Positions 11,572 through 22,446 of a stretch of 64,000 bases of DNA are shown one piece after another. The position numbers and the translations under genes were made by a program. The DNA is from Toxoplasma gondii ME49 (taxonomy: Eukaryota > Apicomplexa > Conoidasida > Eucoccidiorida > Sarcocystidae), in the NCBI RefSeq assembly GCF_000006565.2, contig NC_031467.1, positions 1,116,001 through 1,180,000 of the forward strand, given 5' to 3'. Every line of letters starts with the position of its first letter. Position 1 is the stretch's first letter. Under the pieces are notes generated by a model, which did no database searches, was not told where the DNA came from, and saw nothing but the letters and a program-made list of their open reading frames with translations.

Positions 11572-14174
11572 ATTGTCGGAAGCGAAAACTGGGGGGCGTT
11601 CTGTGGTAAGTCTGAAGCCCCCGAGAGAGAAGCGTGGCGCCTCGCCGCGGTCTTCTTCTTAAAGGGAAGCTTCTAAAAGCTGGAAACGCACGCAGATCTC
11701 TGGGAGCCGTGGTGCTCCTTCTCAACTTCGGGCACCTTGTAACTGTTCAGCCATCGAAGCGAAAATGAGGCACCGTTTCCCGCGTTCGCTTCCAACTAAA
11801 GTAGTGAGTATGCCGGCCGGCAAGCGCCTCTCTTCGACCGATCCACCTGGTCTCGAGAGACGCGTCGTGGACGCAGTGCACTCTTGTCCTGCCTTTCAGT
11901 CGCTCCGGGGCTGAGGCGATACTCCTTTCTCGAACTCGAGGGAAAGGCGGCAGTTTGAAGGGGAAAAGGTGCCGAACAGAGGGCAGCGCCTTGCTCGAGC
12001 AGCTCCCCAGGCTGGGTGACGAAGATGGAATAACGGAAAAGAGGGACCCCGGCGGAACAGAGTGGCCGACATTTGCCGATTCTCGGGACTTCGACGAGAA
12101 AGGAATTTTTCGAGCGGCTTCTGTTTTTTGTCGCGTTGGCGCGTGAACAAGAGAAGGGATTCCACGATGTTGTCGACTCGCCGGGGTGCGACGAAGGAGA
12201 TCGTGGCAAGTGAGGACGTCGCTCTCTCTGGAAAAACTGGTCAGTTTCTGTGTTCCTCCGTTTTCCATGAGCGGAAGCGAAAGAGGGGAAGGCAAACGCG
12301 ACTGCGCGGTCTGCAGTCACCTGGCAGGATTTTCACGAGGTGTACATACACTGCCAAGTGTCCCGCGCGCGACATTGCGCTGGCTTCCGGCTTTCGATGC
12401 AGCTTCTTTTCTCTCTTTTAAGCTCCTGGTGCCCGAGCAAGAGGGTTCCCCCGCTTTTTCTGCGCGAAGCGAGTGCGTGTAGGAGTCTGAAGCCTCGTTT
12501 CCCCGGCTCTCGGACTCGGGAAAGGTCCGTTCTGCGTTTTGTGGAGACTCACGGTGCAGGAAATTCTAGAGTGCGCCTTTTCGCGGGAGGCCCCCGTTCA
12601 CCCTCCATAACTGCTGCCCGCCTGTGTCTACAGCTCTTTGTGGAGAGTCAGAGCACGACGTCGAAGGCGCGGGTGGAGAGAGGTGGTGCCGGCACTCGTG
12701 TGAGACTCCCCTCCTCTCTGCGGCTGGGGATGTCTGCGCGTCATCGGAGTCTGGCATCGTGTGTATGCGAAGGAGCGTCGTTTTTGTCGATCGAAAATCT
12801 TCTTTTAAAGACGGCCACGGCACACTAGTCCACTTGCTGCCGTCTGAGGTTTCAGCTTCCTGGCGCCGGGAGTGCTCTTTTCCCCGCTCATGCAACACCG
12901 GGAGGAAAAGATGGTTCGCTTCGCGCGCTGCTACTCTGTTGTCCTCTACGTCCCCTGGGTGTTACCGAGCCGGTCTTCTTCAGTTCTTCGCCAAGGGGCT
13001 TCTTCCAACTTCGTTCTCGGTGCTGGCTGTCGCAGGCTTGCTGGGTCTGTCTGCGTTTCTTCGATTCCGCGCTCCTGAGCTGCGAGAACTCTTTTCCATT
13101 TCTCTTCGGAGAAGCCGGAGGGCGAGGCGCTTCTTAGCGCATGTGACCACGTGTGTTTGTACAGCTCGATAGCTGCGGCAGCGAAAAAACCAAGTCTCGG
13201 AGGGTTTCTCTCGCTCCCTTCTTTTCTTTTTCCCGTCAGTTTCCGTTTTCGCTGCCCGCGAGGCTGCACCGCGCCACTTCTCTCTGCAGTCTGTGCGACT
13301 CTCCGTCGCGTTTCCGGCCCCGCTTTTTTGTCTGGGCAGACGCCTGCGAAACTCCGAATCTGGGTCCACGCCCCCGTGCCCACCAGCTTGCTTCAGAGTG
13401 TCATTCGTGGTTGTCTCTTTCGCCTTGCCAAGTTCGCGAGGCTTGTCTGCGTTGTCTGTGACTGGCGAGAAACGCGTCTTAACAGGTGTGCCGTTCCTTG
13501 GCATTTCCCTCTCCTCTCCCCGTCCATCACGCTCGCAGTCCACCCTCGTTTCCACCTCGTCCAGAGCTCTCTTTCTCGCGCGCGCGGCGAAGCGACAGTC
13601 CTTTCTGTCGTCGTCCACATGTTAAAAAGGCTCTCTGCGAGCTGTCTGTTCAGCTGGCTCACCCGCGAAGAAGGCCTCTTTCCTTGCGTCCGCTGTGTGT
13701 TTCTCGCCTGTCAGAAACGCTGCCACTGGAAAGCCACTCCAGTTCTCCACCTTCTCTGCGGCAGAAGTCTATCCGAGTCCAAGTTCTCCGCGTCTTGTCA
13801 CAGTCACATGCCTGTCTGTTGTGTCCGACCCCGTCTCTTTCCGGGGCGTATCTGTCTGCAGTCTCTCTCGTCGTCTCCTCTGTCTCGCTTGCCTTCACAC
13901 CCATTCTCCACGCGTCGCCCTCTTGAACTCCACAGACCGGACTCTTCGCTGTGAGGACCCGTTCGCTGTGTGTCAGACGCGATCTTCCGCGCTCTCCTCG
14001 ACTCAAGCGTTTGCGAGGCCCACCATGTGAAGTGGTGAAGTCGGCGCGTCCGCCGCGGGCTCCACGCTTCACAGAGTTCTTGTTCGTCTTCCGAGGCAAC
14101 TCTCGAGTCTCCCACGGAGACCGTCGCTTCCTGGAGGCGCCTCTTGCCTGTCTGTCTCTTTCTCACTCTCCACC
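11572..14174. other. Divergent intergenic region with probable promoters and 5' leaders
   Basis: This separates the minus-strand gene at 11571 from the plus-strand importin-alpha-like gene at 14175, so it must contain both promoters. From about 12900 to 14170 the plus strand is strongly pyrimidine-rich, which resembles long transcribed 5' leaders. Open frames on both strands here have leader-like composition and no recognisable domain. No TATA box or specific operator could be assigned. Confidence 0.4.
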
Positions 14175-17100
14175 ATGTCGGCAACCTCGGCCTTCTCGTC
14201 TGGCGCCGCCTCGGGATCCGGTCCTCTCTCTCTCACGTTGACAGGCCGGCCTGGGGCGGCTGTGGGGTCTCCAGAGTTCCTGGGGACCGGTGCGCCGGGA
14301 TCCACGGCCGCCAGCCTCGACGCTGTGGCTGCGCCAGAAGAAGGGGAAATCATTGAAGTTCCTCGACCGGACGGAGTCGCCGCTTCGAATCCGCAGAAGG
14401 AGTCTGATGCCCCTGCTGCAGGCTCCTCCGCGGGTGCCGCAGGTCAGGGTGAGGCGGCGGCTTCCATCGAGAGCGCCCTCGACAGTCTGGTCCACCAGCT
14501 GAGTTCTTCGTCGCTGACAGGGGGTCGGGACTACCACCAGCGAATGGCCGAACAGCTCAAGTCGGAGGACATTGCGGCCCGCCTCGAAGCCACGCAAGCG
14601 TACCGGCGCTCTCTGGCTCATCGCCAGGAACTTGAGCAGCAACAGAAAAACGCGAGTTGCGCATGTCCAGGTTCGGGGTCGGCGAGCGCGACGCCGAGCT
14701 CTGGCTCGGGACCGGCGTCGAGCTTTTCACAGTTCGGAGGACGCCCGGCGGCGGGACTCGAGGCCGCGAGTGGGGGCCTCAACTCAGCAAGCGCCTTCGC
14801 ATCGCTCTCCGATGCCGCCGTCATGGACGTCACGATTCAAGACATGCTCGATCAGGACCTCGTCTGCGAGGTCGTCCGGTCCGTCGGGCTGCCGCACCCC
14901 CACCTGCAGCTCGAGAGCATCCTCCTCGTCCAGCGACTGTGTCGAGGTACCTTTTCGCAGACGCGGCAGATCGTCTCTTCGACGCTGGTCGACTCGCTGG
15001 TCCAGATTCTCCTGGGGGTCACGAGCGGCCGCGTCGGCGCGGGGGCCCCCGAGCTGCGACTCGCCGTTCTCGGCCTCTTCACGAAGCTCGCTCAAGACTT
15101 CAAGGCCCACAGAGACTTCGCGCTGCTCCGGCCGGCCGCCGGAGTCGTCCCTGCCGTCGTGGAGGCGGTCAAAGCTGCGCCGGACCTCGAGGGCGCGCGG
15201 TGCATCCATGCGCTTGTGTGCAGTAACATTCAGCAACTCAAGGTGGATGTGGCGCCGATTCTCTCGATCCTCATTTGGCTGATGAAGAACAGCGACGACC
15301 AGGCGATCCTCTGTCTGGCGGCCAGCGCATGCGTCACGCTTTGCGAGCGCCCCGAGGGCGTCGACGTAGTCCTCAACTCGCCTGCGCTGCCCACCATTCT
15401 GCAGCTGCTCCACCACGAAGACCAAAGAGTTGTCTTCGACGCGCTCTCCGTCGCCGCGAAGATCGCCTTCGTCGGAAGCACAGTCCAAATCGATCGGGCC
15501 ATCAACATCGGCGTCGTCCAGGCCATGGTCGAGGTCCTGCAAAATCCTGCGGTCTCAAACCCCACGACCCGCGCTCGTGCATGCAACACCCTCGGAAATC
15601 TGGGATGTGAAACTCCCAAACAGGTCCAGGTGAGAGGGGAAAGCTGTGTAGAGAAGAGGACGCAGAACAACGCAGTTTTCAAGGATCCCTGCAGAGACGT
15701 GGTGTACTTCCGCGTTAACGAACTCCAGCGTGGAAAGGCCGCAGGCGAGGTCGAAAGGCGAGGCAGGTTTCGGGCACCTGTTCCTCGAAGCGATGTGTGA
15801 ATCGGGAGAGGGGGGGGGGTGAGCGTCTCCAACTGCTTGGTATTTCGGAGAAAGGAAAGTTCTCCGATAGGCAACAGGCCGTCGTCGGAGGGTTGTCAGA
15901 GGAAAACGCCACGAAGCGTACAGGCTTCTTCAAACGCTTCAGAGTGTCGGTTCTCATGTGCTGCGACCTATCGCTCGCTGAGTCATTCTCCTTCCGCTGT
16001 TCTCCGCTGTCGCATAATTCTCGGTGTTCTTCTCTCTTCCCTCTGCTCTGGAGGCGAAACCCGTCGCGGAGGGGGTTCAATTCATGGTTTTCGCAAGCAT
16101 CGAATAGACATGGGAAGTCAGCACGAGTCTTGGGGTGTCTGTTGATGTCGCGAACCTATAGCGACCTCTGTTTGTTTCTCCAGGAGAAACTGTTTCTGTT
16201 CTAAGTTTCGTGACTTTTCCCTGAACTTTCAGTTCCCCCGTTAAAATTGAGTGTGTGACTTATTTTTTTCGCAACATGTTCTAGGTGGCCTAAATGGAAT
16301 ATGTTGTGTCTGGTTCGCCGAGAGTTTTGACCGTCCTTCCTCGAGCCGTGTGTGTGTGTGTGTGTGTCTGTCTGTGCCTCTCTCATGCAGCCCATCATTG
16401 AGACGCGAGCCTTCCCGCTGTTGGTGGAGATCTTTCAAATGGATCCGGACTACAACACACGCATCGAAGCGGCGTACGCAGTCTGTGCATGTCTCTCGCG
16501 AGCGGACTCTCAGCAAGTGGGGTACATCATTTCCTGCACCGCTCGTCCACCCGCGTTCTCCGGTTTCTCGCGAAGTCGCTCGAGGGCAGGGCTGGAGGGA
16601 CCTGTCGTTTCTTCAACTCGCGGCGCGGCGCCGGCGTACCTCGCCTCGCCCCTAGCGATTTCTTCTTCCCGCCTCGGCACTAGCCAGCTGAGTCTGGTGT
16701 ACGGAACCCCACGGATCACTGAGAAGCCGCCGCCAGCGATTCTCTCCTTCGGAGGCAGCAATCCGTGTCTCGGCCTCATTGCAGACATGCTCGAGCTCGT
16801 CTGTGAGAGCGACCCGACCAACAGCGGGAGCCTCAAACTCTGCAAAGCCATTCTCCGCGGCCTGGACAACATCCTCGAGGTCGGCGCTCAGGAGGCCCGC
16901 CTCCTCGGATTGACTGAAAATCCGTACGCGAAACTCTTCCACGAAGTGCAAGTAAGAAACTGCAGGAAAGTACGGGGGGAAGACCACAGAGCTGCAGTGA
17001 AAAGAAGAGCAGGGGAACAGACTTCGAGGCCAGAATCGTGAGAAGAGAAGGAGAAAAGTGTGGTTGGGATACAGTTTACTTCTCTCTTTTTAAATCCGAC

Positions 17101-17631
17101 TTTCTCTGTTGAAAAAGTATTCAAGATCTTTTGTTCTGTGTCCACGAATGGACGGATTTCAAATAGACGCAGCCGAGGAATCAGCCCCGTGGCAAAGGGA
17201 AGAGCGTGTGTTGTTTGTCGTTACGGAAAAGGCGTACGGCAGCAACAGAGAAGGTGCAAAGTGGCTAGCATTTCATTTTATGGTGCTGGTTTTAGCCCCG
17301 ATCCACTACAGTTCTGCCTATAAAGTCAGAGTGTGTGGTGGAGGCGAAGAGGAGAGACGCACCGTTGACTGCGTGCCGCGCGACTACAGAAGCACGTCTG
17401 TTTTTCAGTGTCTGGTTTGGAGAGGCGTGAGAAGGTTGCAGACAGAAGCGCCGCTCTGTGAGTTGCAAGGTCTTGAGTTTCACCGTTGCGCCTTTTGGTA
17501 CACGCGTTCCGCAGGGCGATCTCAAGCTGTCCCAGATGCAGTTTTTCCCGGACTACAACATCGCTGCGAAGACTCACAGCATTTTGGAGAGATACTTTGA
17601 AGATGCAACGACGTGGAACACGAGGAAATGA
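14175..17631 (+). CDS. Divergent importin-alpha-family armadillo-repeat protein
   Basis: Three exons (14175-15629, 16391-16951, 17515-17631), all phase 0, give 710 residues against about 530-550 for ordinary importin alpha. The ATG sits in a CTCCACCATG context. Residues 1-120 are Gly/Ala/Ser-rich. Armadillo repeats start near residue 125 (EDIAARLEATQAYRRSL, matching the first ARM of importin alpha). They resume after a 60-residue Gly/Ser insertion (VTIQDMLDQDLVCEVV; PELRLAVLGLFTKLAQDF). The last repeats resemble importin alpha closely: ILRGLDNILEVGAQEA, LTENPYAKLF and a final ILERYFED. A Ser/Pro/Arg insertion splits the penultimate repeat. Family members carry NLS cargo into the nucleus with importin beta. 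Here the basic importin-beta-binding segment is not visible and most of the Trp/Asn pairs that grip an NLS are replaced, so the cargo or role may differ. Confidence 0.78.
16349..16367 (+). repeat. (GT)n microsatellite just upstream of a splice acceptor
   Basis: About nine GT units lie 24 bases before the acceptor of the second exon of the importin-alpha-like gene (AG at 16389-16390), at the edge of its pyrimidine tract. Confidence 0.85.
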
Positions 17632-19061
17632 CTTTTCGTTTCCTCTCCGTCATGGACGAAAAAACGTTTCTTTGTTCGCACTTCTGTCACCCGTCTTTAT
17701 CCTTTTCGTAGGGGCTGCGCAGTCTGTCTCGAATTCTCTGCGTATCTGTCGTGTCTATTGGGATTCTGTCCACGCTTCAGTTGTGCTGGCTTCACGCGCG
17801 CCTCTGATTTTCTCTGTGTGTCCTCATACACGTTCTTGTTCGCCGCGCGGTGTGCCGTGAATGCTTTGTGTTCGAGCGGTGAAGTGCAGTGGGTATCCGC
17901 AAGTTTGCCAGTTTACGAAACTCGCACATGCTGCTCGGAGAGATAGCAGGATGAATTTTTTCCTGTTTCCAGGATTTTCATCGGAGATTTGTACGGGGAT
18001 GTTCCCTGCTTCTACGGTTGTGGTGGTAGATGGACAGGCATGTGGGTGGTGGAGTTGCCAGTACAGCGGCTAGCGTTTTCACGGTAAACAGTGTAAGGCT
18101 CCTGGCTCAGTTAACAAACACACATAGTCGGTGGAAGAAACGAGTATAGAGTTGCGAAGTCACGACCCTATCACTGACCGTCCACACAGCTTCGCATTTC
18201 AAGCGTTTTGCCGTGATAGCTCATCGGTCTTCGCAAACGTCGTTGCGTTGAGTTTCAGGGTTCTTCGGGACCTTAAATGAGCCCCAAGAAGACTCTAGAA
18301 AAGTTTCTTGGCATGCGCGTGTGCCTCAGACGCTACGAGGGGTAAAGGCATGCTGACAAGAGACTGTTCATGTTGGATGTCGTGGGAAAGAGATTGTTAG
18401 CGTGTATTCCTCAACCGGGCGTCGCTATTCTGTGTGAAGTGGATTAAAAGGCCTGGCAAGGAAAATACACTAGGCTGACAGGCAGTGAGTGTTGGAGGCC
18501 TTACACCAAAGCAGAGGTCGTAATGGGCAGCATATTTGGAAACCGCGAATGGCGCACGAACTCGAGAGCGTACTCTCAACGGAGGAATAAAAAGCTCTTG
18601 TTAACTCGGATGAATGTGTCCAGTCCAGCGACCGTTGGACGGGCTCTTGCGAATTGTAAACGATACGGGAGTTGTGAGAACAAGAAAGGAGAGGGGTACA
18701 AAGTGAAAACACAAGCTCTTTCGCGGCGGTGCTTCCCACAAACGTACACACGCACATCACAGCTCATCGAATAGGGGAGTGAGCAAGGAAGTAAATCGGA
18801 GTGGCCCAGTTTTTCAGGTTGCTCATGCCCAAGGCAAGCCACGAATAAGCACCTGTATGAACTGCGTTCGCATGCGTCTACCATTTGACGTGCGGCTGTG
18901 CACGCGTGGTGTTGAAAGATGTAGGGTCGTACACTGGGTTCTTTGTCAATTTGGGGTCCACGTATGGTGGAACACATCAGGATTGCCGCTGATAACTTGA
19001 GATTTCTTAAGGGTACCATATATTCCGCAGCGTTGTTGCACTCCCGAGAGCTGCTTTTCCT
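17632..19061. other. Convergent intergenic region, probable 3' UTRs
   Basis: This lies between the stop of the importin-alpha-like gene and the stop of the minus-strand gene at 19062. No coding region is supported. Short reading frames on both strands lack domains and splice-compatible borders. Confidence 0.5.
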
Positions 19062-20294
19062 TCAGCCTATCGGCCACACCACTGCACGAGCAGTTGTGAC
19101 CGCCTTGTCAAACAAATGAGTGCCGTCATTCACACTCGTCTCATCACTTCGATCGAGCAGGTCGCAGGTTGTGAGTCTCCATATTTCTGCAGCGACAACA
19201 CGGATGTCGGTCACGAAGGAGTGATCCCCCAGGCTCTCGGGGTTGTCTATATTTTCTGTTATGTCTAGTTCAATCACTTTTTGCTGCACAGGGTCAACGT
19301 GCCCATCGCGAGCCATGAACTCTGGGTGGAGAAAAGCCGCACTCGAAGGAACTGTTGGCGTGTTCTGCTGATTCATAGTAGATGGATACTGTGTCGAGGA
19401 CTCGTTTGTTGGCATACGAAGCCACTCGTCACGTCGGATATCTTCTTGAGGCTGTGGAGAGTGGCAGGCAAAAACCTCAGGGAGGCGGGGGCAGCTTCTG
19501 GGTGCGGGAATTTGTTGCTCGTGTTGAGAAGGGTGGGATAAAATCCTCAACAAATAGGGATGAGGGCGCTTTGAGCTTTCAAAACATCGTTGTTCTGGTA
19601 GAAGGAAGAAAGACTCACAATTGGTAGGGCGGCCGGCACCTGAAGGTCTCCAAGTCTCAAGACCTCGGCCATCTATTCTGGCTTGCGAATCGGGTGGCAG
19701 CAGAGTCGGCAGCTGTTCCTTGTATCTTTGGCTGGCTTTCTCGGCAATGATCTCCTGTCTTTGCGTCTGATAAAAGCAGTCGCCTCGTGCTTTTGGAATC
19801 TTTGTACTGCAGTATGATGGAGTTGCTGCTTCAGAATCGCCATAATCAACTGTACTACAAACGGTAGATGCGGTCGAGTGCCCATGCCGCGTGCTGCCGT
19901 CCACGTGGAAGCAAGACTCTGCCACTGATTCAGCGCTTTGCTGTTTCGTGTTGCTCAGAAGATACGAAAGAAATGCTTGCTGAACACCGTTTCCGCGGAA
20001 GCTCGGGAGGGGCGCGTGAGGCCCCAATGGGCAACGTTTTTTCGGTAAGTTCTTTTGTTGAGTCATGGCCTGCATAGTCTCTTTCAGTTTATACAGCTCT
20101 CGCAGTTCCACATCGCGCGATGTCCAGTGGAGAGGTGGATTTCCTTGGTTCGGCACATGCGCCTGTTGATTCCACACAGAGGGCTGTGTTGGAAATGAAG
20201 CATCCTGGTTCCTTCTTTCTAAAGCAGAAGCCGCTTCCCGAGAAAAACATTCTCTGTTAGGTTCCGGTCGATACTGCTGCCGCCTCGAATCCAT
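19062..20294 (-). CDS. Hypothetical disordered protein, single exon
   Basis: An open frame of 410 residues from an ATG at 20294, with an in-frame stop 94 bases upstream (20388-20390) and no start between. I recognise no domain. The composition is rich in Gln, Pro, Ser and Arg, suggesting a largely disordered protein. One probable helix is ELRELYKLKETMQAMTQQ. The C-terminal 60 residues are more ordered and acidic (VIELDITENIDN, VVAAEIWRLTTCDLLD). No signal peptide or membrane segment was found. It is the most downstream of five minus-strand genes between here and eEF1A. The length and protein-like composition support coding. An upstream non-coding exon is possible. Confidence 0.55.
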   Translation of the reverse strand: MDSRRQQYRPEPNRECFSREAASALERRNQDASFPTQPSVWNQQAHVPNQGNPPLHWTSRDVELRELYKLKETMQAMTQQKNLPKKRCPLGPHAPLPSFRGNGVQQAFLSYLLSNTKQQSAESVAESCFHVDGSTRHGHSTASTVCSTVDYGDSEAATPSYCSTKIPKARGDCFYQTQRQEIIAEKASQRYKEQLPTLLPPDSQARIDGRGLETWRPSGAGRPTNCESFFLLPEQRCFESSKRPHPYLLRILSHPSQHEQQIPAPRSCPRLPEVFACHSPQPQEDIRRDEWLRMPTNESSTQYPSTMNQQNTPTVPSSAAFLHPEFMARDGHVDPVQQKVIELDITENIDNPESLGDHSFVTDIRVVAAEIWRLTTCDLLDRSDETSVNDGTHLFDKAVTTARAVVWPIG

Positions 20295-22446
20295 CTCGAA
20301 AAGGCTTTTGCGAGGCCATCCAGCGTCCAAGGACGAAAAGTAGTGTTTTGAAGAATCAAAATATGAACTCAGTGGCCTTCTGAGGTTTCATGTTCGTGTC
20401 AACGAACACCCACAGATCTGTGTTCTAACAAGGGATTCTACCTCAGAGTAATCGAAATGCGGAGAATACAGGAAGCTGAGTCTCCTGTAAAAATGATAAA
20501 AACTGAGCAACAGAACAGAAGACAGGTTCTCTAGGCTAGAACATTTCACAAGCTTGCTCGATTGTACTTCTTGCTCAGAACGAAGAAGAAACTACCAATT
20601 TCTCAAGAACTTCATAGAACGCATCTCTCCTTCACACCGAGGGAGCGCTGTGGCGTGCTAGCAGATCTGCTCGTGCGGTTTTCGTCCGCGGTCTGCTACA
20701 CAACATAAGGACACCCAAGCTGAGCGAAAAAAAAGAGTAAATACATCTTTGCCTTCTTCCGATACAGACATCTAGAAAACTAGTCTACAATCCAACTTGC
20801 TGACCATATGCAAAAGCGGAAGGGAGCTCTGAGCCTCGAGCAAGTCCCTTTAATTACTCAACGCAGCTCATAGTCTCTTTCCTTTTCGGCTAGGAAATCT
20901 CCACAACACCGATGAAGAGTTTATTCAACCTCATATCACTATAAGACCCCTTGCCCACAGTTTTCCAGGATAATAAAAGTTTTGGCACTCGGAGCTAAAA
21001 ATAGCGGCAGCTTTCACTTGCTGGCTGAATCGACGTTAATGTCTCTTTAGCACAATTCTGCGGGCCTACACTGTAGAACAGCCTGGTGCCACGACAAAAG
21101 GTGAACAAAATGCAATTTCGACAGGCTACTTCAGCAAAGTCAATCGGTACTTGAACCATCTAAAAGAGCCTGAAACGGCAATTTTGCCACTGAAGCGAAC
21201 TCTTGTGATATTATTTCAGCGCGTTCTCCCAACGTCGTTCAAAGAACTTGTACAACTTTGTTTATCTGCGCTTGGCCAGATCATGTGGGGTGGTTCTATG
21301 CTACGTGCTTTTCTCCTGCAGTTTTCATCTTCTCCATTCAAGCTTTGTGTCACGTTTTTCTATTCGTGGTCGCTATTCGATGAAATCTGCTATCGTAGCT
21401 ACTGATGGCGTTAGCCTCATTATCACCAATGACAATTTCACCGACCTACAGAGCGCGAAAGAAAACCAGGACAGCTGCTTGTTAAAAACACCCTCAAAAG
21501 CTCGCGGATATCTGAGTGTTAGCGTGTTCAATCATATCTTCAGAAAACCTTTCGTTTTTCGTCAGAGCATCACGAAGTCTTCAAATCTGCTCCCCGGCAA
21601 CACCGTCGTCAGGGGTCCGATGCGTAAGTGCACTGATTTGCACGAAAACTGCCGGCGATACCACCAGAGAAAGTGAGGTGATACGTGTGAATATCGACCG
21701 CGAAGTCTGGAGTAACTAATCTCTCAACAAGCACCTCTGACCGTTGAAAATGCCCCGGAAGTGCTGGCTTGAAAAAGATGCCAGTAGCACCCCAGAATCC
21801 CCCTTTCTCCAGAACACCGGGGCTACGCGTAAACGAACCCGGAGTCATGGAAAGCAGGGAAGTATTGCCACATTCATCTTCGTTTAGTTGGTGAGAAATT
21901 CTCCAGCGGAGCGAAACTTCATTCAAGCGATCTCAACGAGGGCTTTCCTCGTGACGCTAGAGATGCCTTTTGTAGAGGGGACGTTTGGAATTGATGTCAA
22001 CCAAAACTTTTATCACATCCCCCTCGCTGAAATAGGAAACTGAAGGAGGTAACAGTCGTGGTCTTTCTCTGACGATATTTTCGTCGGTAACAGCCTTTAC
22101 AGGAACACGGTATGGTTTGTTTGAAGCGTGGCGAGTAAAGCCGGGTCGTTTTCATCACAGCAAATCCGCTTAAATTGAGGCTTTCGAAAAGTTTGCCACA
22201 TTTTGAGAGTTTACAAACGAAAATCCCTCTCTTGTGCAAGTCATGAATCCTGGAGAGACAAACCACGGTTTCGCTGAAAGCAGACCCAGCTGAGTTTTGC
22301 CTTCCCCAGCTGTGTGTGAAACGGAAACAAACACGCTGCAGAATCGGTGTGAATTTATCTCTACATAGATATATGCATATTACTCCGTAACAGGCTTGTC
22401 GCCTCAAGTGTGGGTTGGCATGTAGGATTCCGTCTTCGAACAGTTG
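20295..22446. other. AT-richer intergenic region, nothing assigned
   Basis: About 2.1 kb between two minus-strand genes. It should contain the promoter of the gene starting at 20294 and the 3' UTR of the THOC7-like gene ending at 22447. The A+T content looks higher than in the first 17 kb. I see no supported gene, RNA or repeat. Confidence 0.45.

Noticed and set aside
12980..13618. 212-codon minus-strand frame
   Set aside because: Complement of the same pyrimidine-rich leader; charged low-complexity sequence only.
13151..13954. 267-codon plus-strand frame before the importin-alpha-like gene
   Set aside because: The composition follows the pyrimidine-rich leader, with no domain and no splice into the downstream ATG.
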